Source: CAJXMH01 sp964001305
Lineage (GTDB): Bacteria; Bacteroidota; Bacteroidia; Flavobacteriales_E; Vicingaceae
Direction of reading: 5' to 3'
Length of the DNA: 64,000 nt
Assembly (NCBI GenBank): GCA_964001305.1
Contig: CAXFAI010000011.1
Span: 1 to 64,000, forward strand
Shown: positions 25,000 to 34,122 of the stretch, one piece after another
Layout of the letters: the number at the start of each line of letters is the position of its first letter
Numbering within the stretch: position 1 is the first letter of the stretch
Made by a program: the position numbers and the translations under genes
The notes under the pieces: generated by a model
What the model was told of the DNA's origin: nothing
Seen by the model: only the letters and a program-made list of their open reading frames with translations
The model's database searches: none

Positions 25000-27639
25000 T
25001 TATTTCTCTTTCCCGCCAACCATTTTCTTGATTTCATTTAACTTCATCAAAGCTTCAACCGGAGTTAAGGTATCTATCTCTATACGAGTTAATTCATCTT
25101 TAATCTGCTCTAAAACTGGATCATCCAATTGAAAGAAACTCAATTGATAATCATTCTTTTGTTGAGCGGCATGTAAACTTTCTTGGGTTGTACTACCTTG
25201 GTGTTTTTGCTCTAATTCTTCTAAAATTTGATTGGCTCTACGAATTAAAGTCGCAGGCATACCTGCCATTTTTGCTACATGAATACCAAAACTATGATTG
25301 CTTCCCCCAGGCACCAATTTGCGCATGAAAATGATTTTCTTCTTGACTTCCTTCACCGAAACATTAAAGTTTTTGATTCGCTCAAAACTCTTCGACATTT
25401 CATTTAATTCGTGATAGTGTGTCGCAAATAAGGTTTTAGGTTTCGCCAATTTATTCTGATGCAGGTATTCTGCAATGGCCCATGCGATTGAAATCCCATC
25501 GTAAGTACTTGTTCCTCTTCCAATCTCATCTAAAAGAATCAGACTCCGTTCTGAAATGTTATTCAAAATGCTGGCAGTCTCATTCATTTCTACCATAAAG
25601 GTAGATTCACCCGAAGAAATATTATCAGATGCACCAACTCGGGTAAATACCTTATCTACTACTCCAATTTTTGCACTCCTTGCAGGCACAAAGCTTCCCA
25701 TTTGAGCCATAAGTGTTATCAGTGCCGTTTGCCTCAACAAAGCTGACTTACCAGACATATTCGGTCCGGTAATCATCATTACTTGTTGCGTATCGTTGTC
25801 CAAATAAATATCATTGGCCACATATTCTTCCCCTAAAGGAAGCTGCTGCTCAATAACAGGATGACGCCCCGCCTTAATATCAATGCTATAACTTTCATTG
25901 AGTTCTGGTTTGGTATAATTTCTAGCCTCAGCAATGGTTCCAAATGCCATGAAACAATCTAAACGAGCCAGTAAATTTGCGTTCAACTGAATAGGGGTTA
26001 TGTAAGAGGCAACATCCAAAACCAATTGGTTATAGAGGTCCGTTTCTAAGCTCAATATTTTTTCTTCTGCACCTAAAATCTTGGCTTCATATTCCTTGAG
26101 CTCTTCAGTAATGTAGCGCTCTGCATTTACCAAAGTTTGCTTGCGAATCCATTCTTCAGGAACTTTATCCTTATGCGTATTCCGAACTTCTATGTAATAG
26201 CCAAACACATTATTAAAAGCAATTTTCAACGAAGGAATACCTGTGCTCTCTATTTCTCTTTGTTGCATTTGCAGCAAACGGTCTTTGCCAGAACGTTGCA
26301 AATCTCTGAGCTCATCAAGCTCTTCACTAATTCCATCTTGAATTACCCCCCCTTTTTGAACCAAAACTGGAGGTTCTGCCTTTAGCTGTTTTTCCAATTT
26401 CTCATAAATAGATAAACAAGGGTTTAACTGCTCTGCAATTTGCTTCAAAGATGCATTCTTAGCACTTTCGCAAAGCGCCTTAATGGGCTGTATAGTTGCC
26501 AAAGCCTGACGAAGTTGTACCAACTCTCTTGGGTTAATTCGAGCTGTTGAAACCTTAGAAATCAATCTTTCTAAATCACCTATCTGTGAAATGTATTGTT
26601 TTAATTCTACACTTAATTCAGTGGTTTTGAGCAAATACTCTACCGCTGACAAGCGCTCTTGAATTGGCTTTACATCTTTTAAGGGCAAGGCAATCCATCG
26701 TTTTAGCATTCTTCCTCCCATGGGAGAAATGGTTTCGTTCATCACATCAAGAAGAGTAGTTGCTCCTTCATGTGGAGAATACATCAACTCTAGGTTTCGA
26801 ATCGTAAACCGATCTAACCAAACGTAGCGTTCTTCTTCAATTCTGCTGATGGCAGAAATGTGTTTTAATTTATCATGTCTCGTATCTGCTAAATAATGAA
26901 GTGCGGCGCCAGAAGCAATTATCCCCTCTTCCATTTCTTGCACTCCAAACCCTTTTAATGAATTGGTTTCAAAATGCTTCAAAAGAGTCTCTGTGCCAAA
27001 ATCTGAGGTAAACACCCAATCTTCTAGCATATAGGTAAAAAAGCTAGTCCCGAAATTTTCTTCAAACAACTTCTTCTTTTGTTTTTGAAAAAGAACTTCT
27101 GAAGGGGAAAAACTTTGCAAGAGTTTATCAATATATTCCGAATCTCCTTCCGCAACTAAGAACTCACCTGTTGAGACATCTAAAAAAGAAACTCCAATAC
27201 TATTTTTTACCCCAAAATGAACCGCCGCTAAGAAATTGTTAGAATCCTTACTCAGTACTTCATCATTGTAGGAAACACCTGGAGTAACCAATTCGGTAAT
27301 GCCTCTTTTTACAATCGTTTTAGTTTTCTTAGGGTCTTCCAATTGGTCGCAAATGGCCACTCGGTGACCCGCCCGAACCAATTTTGGCAAGTAAGAATCT
27401 AGCGCATGATGAGGAAAGCCTGCCAATGCCACTTCATTAGCAGAACCATTATGTCTTTTGGTAAGCACAATACCAAGTACTTTAGAAGCTCTTACTGCAT
27501 CGTCACCAAAAGTTTCGTAAAAATCTCCAACTCGAAACAATAGCAATGCATCTGGATACTTCCCTTTGATTTGATAATACTGCTTCATCAAAGGAGTTTC
27601 TTTTGCCTTTTTTGCTGTACTTTTCTTTGCCTTACTCAA
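25000..27639 (-). CDS. mutS: DNA mismatch repair protein MutS
   Basis: The protein has all MutS parts: N-terminal mismatch-binding domain with the Phe-x-Glu motif in FRVGDFYETFGDD, connector and lever domains, and a C-terminal ATPase with Walker A TGPNMSGKSALLRQ and Walker B LILLDEIGRGTSTYDG. It recognises mispairs and small loops and recruits MutL. I place the start at a TTG at 27639 (MSKAKKSTAKKAKETPLMKQYY, 879 aa). The family starts with a similar Lys/Ala-rich stretch, and the in-frame ATG at 27756 would overlap the divergent methyltransferase gene. An ATG at MKQYY is the other option. The 100 bp between the divergent starts must hold both promoters. Confidence 0.96.
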   Translation of the reverse strand: MSKAKKSTAKKAKETPLMKQYYQIKGKYPDALLLFRVGDFYETFGDDAVRASKVLGIVLTKRHNGSANEVALAGFPHHALDSYLPKLVRAGHRVAICDQLEDPKKTKTIVKRGITELVTPGVSYNDEVLSKDSNNFLAAVHFGVKNSIGVSFLDVSTGEFLVAEGDSEYIDKLLQSFSPSEVLFQKQKKKLFEENFGTSFFTYMLEDWVFTSDFGTETLLKHFETNSLKGFGVQEMEEGIIASGAALHYLADTRHDKLKHISAISRIEEERYVWLDRFTIRNLELMYSPHEGATTLLDVMNETISPMGGRMLKRWIALPLKDVKPIQERLSAVEYLLKTTELSVELKQYISQIGDLERLISKVSTARINPRELVQLRQALATIQPIKALCESAKNASLKQIAEQLNPCLSIYEKLEKQLKAEPPVLVQKGGVIQDGISEELDELRDLQRSGKDRLLQMQQREIESTGIPSLKIAFNNVFGYYIEVRNTHKDKVPEEWIRKQTLVNAERYITEELKEYEAKILGAEEKILSLETDLYNQLVLDVASYITPIQLNANLLARLDCFMAFGTIAEARNYTKPELNESYSIDIKAGRHPVIEQQLPLGEEYVANDIYLDNDTQQVMMITGPNMSGKSALLRQTALITLMAQMGSFVPARSAKIGVVDKVFTRVGASDNISSGESTFMVEMNETASILNNISERSLILLDEIGRGTSTYDGISIAWAIAEYLHQNKLAKPKTLFATHYHELNEMSKSFERIKNFNVSVKEVKKKIIFMRKLVPGGSNHSFGIHVAKMAGMPATLIRRANQILEELEQKHQGSTTQESLHAAQQKNDYQLSFFQLDDPVLEQIKDELTRIEIDTLTPVEALMKLNEIKKMVGGKEK

Positions 27640-27739
27640 TGGTTTAATTTTAAGCCCTAAAAGTAAGATTTGACTATTGGGCTTCGTATTTTTGAAAGCC
27701 CGATTTATCAATAGTTTTTCACAAAACAAGGCCAATTCA

Positions 27740-28276
27740 ATGGATCGCAAACTCAAAAATGAGGAACTCGGAAGACCTGACTTAGAAACGTATCAAGACA
27801 TCCCTAAAAAGCCAATCATTGTTGTACTTGACAATATTAGAAGCTTGAATAATGTGGGCTCTGTTTTTAGAAGTAGCGATGCGTTTACGGTAGAAGCCAT
27901 ATACTTGTGTGGAATTACAGCCCAACCTCCGCACAGAGAGATTAACAAAACGGCTTTAGGTGCCACTGAGTCGGTAGCGTGGAAATACTTTAAGAATACG
28001 GAAGACGCTCTTACCGATTTAAAAAATCAAAACTTTAGCATTTGGTCAATAGAACAGACAGAAAACAGCCTTTCATTAGCGGATTTTAACCCCAATAAAT
28101 TGGAAAAAAAGATGGCCCTTGTATTTGGCCATGAAGTTAAAGGGGTTCAGCAGTCCATAATAAACCAGTCTGACGGTGTAATTGAAATTCCACAAAATGG
28201 AACCAAACATTCGCTTAACATCTCCGTTAGTGTTGGAGTTGTATTATGGGATATTACCAACAAACTAAACCAATGA
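27740..28276 (+). CDS. SpoU/TrmH-family RNA 2'-O-methyltransferase
   Basis: The 178-aa protein has the SPOUT signatures: motif 1 LDNIRSLNNVGSVFRSSDAF, motif 2 MALVFGHEVKGVQQ and motif 3 IEIPQNGTKHSLNISVSVG. It forms a knotted SAM-binding fold and methylates a ribose 2'-OH in tRNA or rRNA; the exact site is not predictable. The ATG at 27740 starts the well-conserved region (MDRKLKNEELGR), so the ATG at 27677 is not used here. It is divergent from mutS. Confidence 0.92.
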   Translation: MDRKLKNEELGRPDLETYQDIPKKPIIVVLDNIRSLNNVGSVFRSSDAFTVEAIYLCGITAQPPHREINKTALGATESVAWKYFKNTEDALTDLKNQNFSIWSIEQTENSLSLADFNPNKLEKKMALVFGHEVKGVQQSIINQSDGVIEIPQNGTKHSLNISVSVGVVLWDITNKLNQ

Positions 28277-28332
28277 AAAAAGCAAACCACTTTATGGCAC
28301 AGACTTTGAACTATATAGTGCAAAAGAAAGTC

Positions 28333-29142
28333 ATGAAAAAGTTATTGTTTGCCCTATCCATATTAAGCTTAGTTAGTATCAACGGTTTTGCTTTAGCGCA
28401 AAATCAAGAAAGCAAAGATGAATTTCAATTTCAGAAAGTAGAACATCATGCTTTTCAAGCAGGAGAGGTTTTACACTTTAAACTAGCCTATGGATTTATA
28501 AATGCAGGTACAGCAACGATTGAAATAAAGCCTGTAGAACGAAAAATTAAAGACCGCGAATTATTGCACATTGTTGGCACAGGAAAAAGCGTAAGCAGCT
28601 TTGATTGGTTTTTTAAAGTTCGTGATCGCTATGAAACTTACTTAGACAAAGAAGGCGTTTTTCCTTGGTTGTTTGTGAGAAGAATTCACGAAGGTGGTTA
28701 TGAAAAAGAACAAGATTATCAGTTTTTTCAAGACCAAGGTTATGTAAAAAATGAAGATGATGAAACGTATGAAGTGCCTCATGGAATTCAAGATATGCTC
28801 TCTTCTTTCTATTATGCAAGAACGATTGACTTTAGCAATGCCAAAAAAGGAGATGTATTTGAATTTGTTTCATTTGTTGACGAAGAGATTTACCCTTTGA
28901 GAATTCGATATGCAGGTGATGAAACTGTAAAGATTAAAAAAGGGAAATTCAAGTGCATGAAGTTTCACCCAGTAGTGCAAGAAGGAAGAATTTTTGCTGA
29001 AGATGATGACTTAACGGTTTACATAACTAAGGACGAAAACAAAATTCCAATTTTAGCAAAGGCCAAAGTGTTAGTGGGTTCTATTCGCATGGAATTAACC
29101 GATTACGAAAATTTAGCAAACCCAATTGCTAAACTAGACTAA
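28333..29142 (+). CDS. DUF3108-containing exported protein
   Basis: The start at 28333 gives a clean signal peptide (MKKLLFALSILSLVSINGFALAQ); in-frame ATGs upstream overlap the methyltransferase gene. The 269-aa product matches DUF3108: FQAGEVLHFKLAYGFINAGTA near the mature N-terminus and VRDRYETYLDKEGVFPW in the middle. The fold is a beta-barrel-like sheet expected in the periplasm. The role is unknown. The gene follows the methyltransferase in the same direction and may be cotranscribed. Confidence 0.82.
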   Translation: MKKLLFALSILSLVSINGFALAQNQESKDEFQFQKVEHHAFQAGEVLHFKLAYGFINAGTATIEIKPVERKIKDRELLHIVGTGKSVSSFDWFFKVRDRYETYLDKEGVFPWLFVRRIHEGGYEKEQDYQFFQDQGYVKNEDDETYEVPHGIQDMLSSFYYARTIDFSNAKKGDVFEFVSFVDEEIYPLRIRYAGDETVKIKKGKFKCMKFHPVVQEGRIFAEDDDLTVYITKDENKIPILAKAKVLVGSIRMELTDYENLANPIAKLD

Positions 29143-29222
29143 TCAAAAATCAACTGTTGGTAATTCTTTAAAAGTGCTGGCGGTGGTGTTCCCTATCTTG
29201 TAAATTTGTAAAAATTATCGCT

Positions 29223-30233
29223 ATGGGAACAGCCAATCCAAATAACATTCCTACTGAATTAGGAGAAGACATCATAGATAAAGTAAATCAGCTTAAAGAA
29301 AAATACGCAGCCCTTGGCCAAGACCTTGGCGCTTATTTAGATGGCTTAATCTATGCTGATTTTTTAACCTATTGGGATTATATTCATTTGGATACTTTAT
29401 TAAGTCTACAGAACCCCAAAACTGCTTTTCCTGATGAAGAAATTTTCATCATGTACCATCAAATTACCGAGCTTTATTTCAAGCTTGCACTTAATGAGTT
29501 TAAACAAATTGGTGCAAAAGAAAACATTCAAGCAGATTGGTTTAAAACAAGAGTTCGACGAATCAACAATTATTTCAAAGCGCTTACTGCTTCTTTTGAT
29601 ATTATGATTCAAGGAATGGAAAAAGAGCAATTTCTAAAGTTTAGAATGTCTCTTTTACCAGCTAGTGGGTTTCAATCTGGTCAATACCGAAAAATTGAAA
29701 TCTGCTCTACAGACTTTAGAAATTTAGTTGACAAAGACCATAGAGAAGCTTACCACAACTTAGAAGTTAATGAAGAAAACATTGAAAAAATGTACGAATT
29801 CATTTACTGGAAAAAAGGAGCCACAGAACTTGCTACAGGAAAAAAGACATTGACCTTAAAGCAGTTTGAAGCCAAATATTCGAAAGAATTTAAAGAATTG
29901 GCGCTTGAATACGCAAACAAAAACCTTTGGGCAGTTTATAAAAAACTTGATTCATCTGAGCAGCAAAATCAAGAATTGATAGATGAAATTCGATTTGTAG
30001 ATGTAAATGTGAACATCAATTGGCCATTGGTGCATTACAAATCTGCTGTTCGCTATTTGCAACAAGACCCCAAAGACATTGCTGCCACAGGAGGAACAAA
30101 TTGGCAAAAATATCTTCCACCACGATTTCAAAAACGTATTTTCTATCCAGAGCTATGGTCTGATACAGAGAAGGAAGAATGGGGAAAGGCCTGGGTTGAG
30201 GAAAACGTATTTTTTAATCATACGAAAAAGTGA
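29223..30233 (+). CDS. Tryptophan 2,3-dioxygenase family protein
   Basis: The 336-aa protein is all-helical with the dioxygenase landmarks YHQITELYFK (substrate-site His), LPASGFQSGQYR and a heme-ligand region VHYKSAVRYLQ followed by ATGGTNW. Tryptophan 2,3-dioxygenase opens the indole ring of tryptophan to N-formylkynurenine, the first step of the kynurenine pathway. No other kynurenine gene is in the window, so the pathway cannot be confirmed. The downstream peptidase starts at a GTG that overlaps this stop (GTGA). Confidence 0.87.
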   Translation: MGTANPNNIPTELGEDIIDKVNQLKEKYAALGQDLGAYLDGLIYADFLTYWDYIHLDTLLSLQNPKTAFPDEEIFIMYHQITELYFKLALNEFKQIGAKENIQADWFKTRVRRINNYFKALTASFDIMIQGMEKEQFLKFRMSLLPASGFQSGQYRKIEICSTDFRNLVDKDHREAYHNLEVNEENIEKMYEFIYWKKGATELATGKKTLTLKQFEAKYSKEFKELALEYANKNLWAVYKKLDSSEQQNQELIDEIRFVDVNVNINWPLVHYKSAVRYLQQDPKDIAATGGTNWQKYLPPRFQKRIFYPELWSDTEKEEWGKAWVEENVFFNHTKK

Positions 30234-31510
30234 GAAAAAAGCTCAATCAAATAGTTTTAGCCTTGAGCCTAATCTTGGCAGTAAGTGTTAGCCTTTTCAT
30301 CATTCGATCTGTTAATGACACGACTGTTGAATCAGCTCCTATTTCTAATGACACTATTCCACCTAATCCTGAACCTGTTATTGAGTTTGGAATAGTTACC
30401 GACTCCTTTGACTTAATTGAATCAACCATTAAACCCAATGAGTTTTTAGCAAACTTGTTACTTCCTCACAATATTGACTACGTAACCATAGACCAAGTCG
30501 CTAAAAAATCAAAAGACATTTTTGATGTAAGAAGATTAGCAGCAGGTAAAAAGTATAGCATTTTTAAATCAAAAGACAGCTTACAAAAGGCTCAGTATTT
30601 TGTTTACCAACCAAATGCTATTGATTATGTGGTTTACGATTTGCGAGACAGTATTCAAATTCGCAAAGGGCAAAAAGAAGTTACAATACAAGTAAAAAGC
30701 GTAGGCGGAATCATCAATTCGTCGCTTTATGAAACCCTTCAACAACAAAATAGCAGCCCAGCATTGGCGGTAAAATTGGCCGATATTTTTGCATGGTCAA
30801 TCGACTTTTACCGCATTCAAAAAGGCGATTGGTTTAAAGCCATTTACGAAGTTCAATATGTAGATGATGAAGCCATTGGCACAGGCAGAATATTGGCCGT
30901 TGAATTCTCTCACTTTGACAAGCCCTATTTTGGCTTCTACTTTGATCAAGATGGCAAGGAAGATTATTTTGATGAAGAGGCAAACAGCTTAAGAAAAGCA
31001 TTCTTAAAATCTCCCTTAAAGTTTAGCCGTTTATCTTCTCGCTATACCATGCGGCGTTTTCATCCGGTTCAAAAAAGATGGAAAGCCCACTTAGGGACAG
31101 ACTATGCAGCACCCACTGGAACCCCCATTATGACTACAGGCGATGGAGTAGTAATTGCAGCTTCGTATACCAGAGGCAATGGCAAATATGTAAAAGTGAA
31201 ACACAATAGTGCATATACGACACAGTACCTGCATATGAGCCGTAGAAATGTAAAAGTGGGGCAACATGTGCGCCAAGGAGATATCATTGGTTTTGTAGGA
31301 AGCACGGGACTAGCAACAGGACCTCATGTTTGCTACCGCTTTTGGAAAAATGGAAAACAGGTAGATCATTTGAGAGAAGATTTCCCTTCGGCTGAGCCCA
31401 TAAAAGAAAATAACAAAAGCAGATTTGAGCAAGAAAAAGAAATGTGGATGAAAAAGCTCGATTCTATCCAATTAGAAAAAGAAAAGCATTTGATGGCTTC
31501 ACAGTCTTGA
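30230..31510 (+). CDS. Membrane-anchored M23 peptidase with altered zinc motif
   Basis: The GTG at 30230 overlaps the stop of the dioxygenase gene. The 426-aa protein has an N-terminal membrane anchor (ALSLILAVSVSLFIIRS), an N-terminal OapA/LysM-like region and a C-terminal LytM (M23) domain. Metal motif 1 is HLGTDYAAPTGTP (His-x3-Asp). The usual HxH is HVC in ATGPHVCYRFWKNGKQVDHL, so a Cys replaces the last zinc-binding His. I believe this variant is common in Bacteroidota relatives, and Cys can bind zinc. The protein probably acts as a murein endopeptidase or an activator of one. A charged coiled tail ends the protein. Confidence 0.88.
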   Translation: MRKKLNQIVLALSLILAVSVSLFIIRSVNDTTVESAPISNDTIPPNPEPVIEFGIVTDSFDLIESTIKPNEFLANLLLPHNIDYVTIDQVAKKSKDIFDVRRLAAGKKYSIFKSKDSLQKAQYFVYQPNAIDYVVYDLRDSIQIRKGQKEVTIQVKSVGGIINSSLYETLQQQNSSPALAVKLADIFAWSIDFYRIQKGDWFKAIYEVQYVDDEAIGTGRILAVEFSHFDKPYFGFYFDQDGKEDYFDEEANSLRKAFLKSPLKFSRLSSRYTMRRFHPVQKRWKAHLGTDYAAPTGTPIMTTGDGVVIAASYTRGNGKYVKVKHNSAYTTQYLHMSRRNVKVGQHVRQGDIIGFVGSTGLATGPHVCYRFWKNGKQVDHLREDFPSAEPIKENNKSRFEQEKEMWMKKLDSIQLEKEKHLMASQS

Positions 31511-32350
31511 GCCACAAAACTTACAAAAAACAGCCTCAGGGGCATGCCCTTCTTTGGAACACTCTGGACATGCTTGCCTGCTGATTGATTCCTCGCCTTT
31601 ATTGGTTCTGCTTAATTCAGAAGTGACTATTCCTGTAGGTACTGCTATAATTCCATAACCCAATAGCATAACTAGAGATGCAATGGTTTGTCCTAAAGTA
31701 GTTTGAGGTGCAATATCTCCATAGCCTACAGTGGTAATGGTAACTATAGTCCAGTAAACACTAGTTGGTATACTTGTAAAACCATGTTCTGGACCTTCTA
31801 TGATGTACATCACCGTACCCATGATTAGCACCAACACAACGACAGCTCCAATAAAAACGGTAATTTTTGCAAAACTGGCTTTTAAAGCTTTTACTAATAC
31901 CTGAGCTTCTGAAACATAACGACTCAACTTTAACACTCGAAAAACACGCAATAAACGTATGGTTCTAATGACTAACAAATACTGTGGACCGGCTACAAAC
32001 AAACTGATATAAGTAGGTAAAATGGAAAGCAAATCAATGATTCCCATAAAACTAGTCGCATATTTCAATGGCTTCCCAACTGATAATAAGCGCAATACAT
32101 ATTCAATGGTAAACAGAATAGTAAACACCCATTCTGTTATAATCATCCCTTCTCGATGTCGATCACTAAAGCTTTCTACCGTTTCTAGCATGACGGCAAA
32201 CACAGACAAGACAATAGCCCAAAGCAGAATAACATCAAATAGTTTACCTGCAGGGGTATCTGCTTCGAATATGATTTCATGCATCCTCACTTTCCAGTTT
32301 GGAGCTTTCTTTTGATCTATTTTACTGTATTCAGGATTAGTTGTCTTCAT
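31499..32350 (-). CDS. Voltage-gated potassium channel with C-terminal zinc ribbon
   Basis: The protein has six membrane segments and the K+ selectivity filter TITTVGYGDIAPQT. The S4-like helix has regularly spaced arginines (IRTIRLLRVFRVLKLSR), which supports voltage sensing. After S6 the short tail has CPECSKEG ... CKFCGSRL, a four-cysteine zinc ribbon. The start is set at 32350 (283 aa), with 35 bp to the divergent gene; an ATG at 32377 is possible but leaves only 8 bp. The 3' end overlaps the M23 gene by 12 bp on the opposite strand. Confidence 0.9.
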   Translation of the reverse strand: MKTTNPEYSKIDQKKAPNWKVRMHEIIFEADTPAGKLFDVILLWAIVLSVFAVMLETVESFSDRHREGMIITEWVFTILFTIEYVLRLLSVGKPLKYATSFMGIIDLLSILPTYISLFVAGPQYLLVIRTIRLLRVFRVLKLSRYVSEAQVLVKALKASFAKITVFIGAVVVLVLIMGTVMYIIEGPEHGFTSIPTSVYWTIVTITTVGYGDIAPQTTLGQTIASLVMLLGYGIIAVPTGIVTSELSRTNKGEESISRQACPECSKEGHAPEAVFCKFCGSRL

Positions 32351-32385
32351 GAAGCTTAACTTCGCTATTGAATTCACGCTAAGAT

Positions 32386-33372
32386 ATGAAACTCCGTACT
32401 GAATTTCAGCCTCAAGCTTCTAAAGTTAAAATTGACATTAAAAAGCCATTACTATTTGTAGGCTCTTGCTTTGCTGAAAACATTGGCAATCTTTTAGTTC
32501 AACGAAAATTCAATTGCTTGATTAATCCATTTGGAATAAGCTACAATCCCATTTCCTTATTTAACCAATTGACCTACGACAACAATGAAATCAATCAATT
32601 GAAGTTGAACATTCAAGAAAATGATGGGATTCACTTTCATTTTGATTTACATTCTGATTTTAATGCCTTGACCCAAGAAGCTTCTTTCAAAAAAATTGAA
32701 GATGCTTTTCAACTTCAAATCAATCAACAAAATAACAAACCCCAAATTTTTCTTTCACTTGGCACCGCTTGGGTACATGAATTAAAGGAAAACAATCAGA
32801 TTGTAAACAATTGCCACAAGCAACCTTCTACTCTATTTAAGAAACGTTTGTTAGCAGTTGAGGAAATCGTTAGCTCATTCGACAAACTAAATCTAAAACT
32901 GACAGAAAAATACAACGAAACGTTTGAGTTTGTTTTCACGATTAGTCCAGTTCGCCACTTAAAAGATGGCTTTCGTGAGAACCAACTGAGCAAATCAACT
33001 TTACACCTGGCCGTAGAAACTATTTTGCAAAAACATTCAAATACTGCTTACTTTCCCGCATACGAGCTCTTACAAGACGATTTAAGAGATTATCGATTTT
33101 ATAAAGAAGATTTAGTGCATCCGAGTTCTGAAGCCATAAAATACATTTGGTCTAAATTCAAGGAAACTCATTTTAATGGTGAAACCATAGATTTGGTTTC
33201 TCAAATTGATACTATTCTAAGCCAGCTAAACCACAAGGCTTTTCAACCACAATCTGAAAAACATCAGCAGTTTCTTAGCAGTTTACTTCAGAAATTAGAG
33301 ATTCTTCAAAGAGAAAACCAAATCGACTTTCAATCAGAAATTGAGCAAGTAAAATCTCAACTACTCTCTTAA
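32386..33372 (+). CDS. GSCFA-domain protein
   Basis: The 328-aa protein opens with LLFVGSCFAENIGNLL, the signature that names the GSCFA family, followed by INPFGISYNPISLF and, later, SPVRHLKDGFRENQLSKS and DLVHPSS. The pattern is that of an SGNH-type hydrolase, with Ser in GSCF and Asp/His in the late block DLVHPS. It lacks a signal peptide. The substrate is unknown. Its 3' end overlaps the convergent SDR gene by 12 bp. Confidence 0.9.
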   Translation: MKLRTEFQPQASKVKIDIKKPLLFVGSCFAENIGNLLVQRKFNCLINPFGISYNPISLFNQLTYDNNEINQLKLNIQENDGIHFHFDLHSDFNALTQEASFKKIEDAFQLQINQQNNKPQIFLSLGTAWVHELKENNQIVNNCHKQPSTLFKKRLLAVEEIVSSFDKLNLKLTEKYNETFEFVFTISPVRHLKDGFRENQLSKSTLHLAVETILQKHSNTAYFPAYELLQDDLRDYRFYKEDLVHPSSEAIKYIWSKFKETHFNGETIDLVSQIDTILSQLNHKAFQPQSEKHQQFLSSLLQKLEILQRENQIDFQSEIEQVKSQLLS

Positions 33373-34119
33373 CAAATGAGTTGTATTGGCTTGTGCAGTT
33401 GGCATAATGAGTAAATCATTAATGTTTACATGTGCTGGTCTAGAAGTTACAAAGTAAATTGCTTCAGCAACATCTTCTGCATTTAATGGCTGATAACCAT
33501 CATACACTGAATCTGCCTTTTCTTTATCTCCATCAAAGCGAACCGTAGAAAACTCAGTATTCACCGCACCAGGACAAACAGCAGAGACTTTTATTTTATG
33601 AGGCAATAAATCTATTCGCATAGCTTTTGTTAGGGCCTCAACGGCATGCTTGGTAGCACAATAGACATTTCCTTTTGTGTAAACTTCTTTACCTGCAATG
33701 GAACCAATATTGACAATATGCCCTTGCTTTCGCTTAATCATCATGGGCATAATTTGCTTTGAAACATAAAGCAAGCCTTTCACATTGGTATCAATCATGG
33801 TTTCCCAATCATCAACGTTCCCATTTTGAATTTCACTAAACCCTTTGGCTAATCCAGCGTTGTTAATTAAGACATCTATTTCTCTCCAAGAATCTTTCAA
33901 CTTCCCTAATTGCATTTCAACCTCTTGCCTTTCTCGCACATCAAAACACAGACTTAAGACCGAAACTCCATATTGATTTTCCAATTTATTTTTCAGGGTT
34001 TCTAACAAATGTTGTCGTCGACCGGTAATTATTAAATGGTAGTTATTGGAAGCATATAAATGGGCGCAAGCTGCTCCAATTCCAGCAGTTGCGCCCGTAA
34101 TCATTGCAAGTTTTTTCAT
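33361..34119 (-). CDS. Short-chain dehydrogenase/reductase (SDR)
   Basis: The 252-aa Rossmann protein has the cofactor motif TGATAGIGAACAHLY, NNAGLAKGF, the catalytic Ser in IVNIGSIAG and YCATKHAVEAL (Tyr-x3-Lys). It resembles the YdfG-like 3-hydroxy acid dehydrogenases, which reduce or oxidise small hydroxy acids with NADP; the basic residues GRR after strand 2 favour NADP. The substrate is unproven. It lies 3 bp after the pirin gene and is probably cotranscribed with it. Confidence 0.92.
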   Translation of the reverse strand: MKKLAMITGATAGIGAACAHLYASNNYHLIITGRRQHLLETLKNKLENQYGVSVLSLCFDVRERQEVEMQLGKLKDSWREIDVLINNAGLAKGFSEIQNGNVDDWETMIDTNVKGLLYVSKQIMPMMIKRKQGHIVNIGSIAGKEVYTKGNVYCATKHAVEALTKAMRIDLLPHKIKVSAVCPGAVNTEFSTVRFDGDKEKADSVYDGYQPLNAEDVAEAIYFVTSRPAHVNINDLLIMPTAQANTTHLLRE

Positions 34120-34122
34120 TTT

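Noticed and set aside
27640..27756. mutS starting at the ATG at 27756
   Set aside because: It would overlap the start of the divergent methyltransferase gene, and the extra residues do not resemble MutS; a TTG at 27639 fits better.
29201..29208. TAAATTTG as the promoter of the tryptophan dioxygenase gene
   Set aside because: It matches the -7 consensus, but no TTG was found at the expected distance and the leader would be very short.
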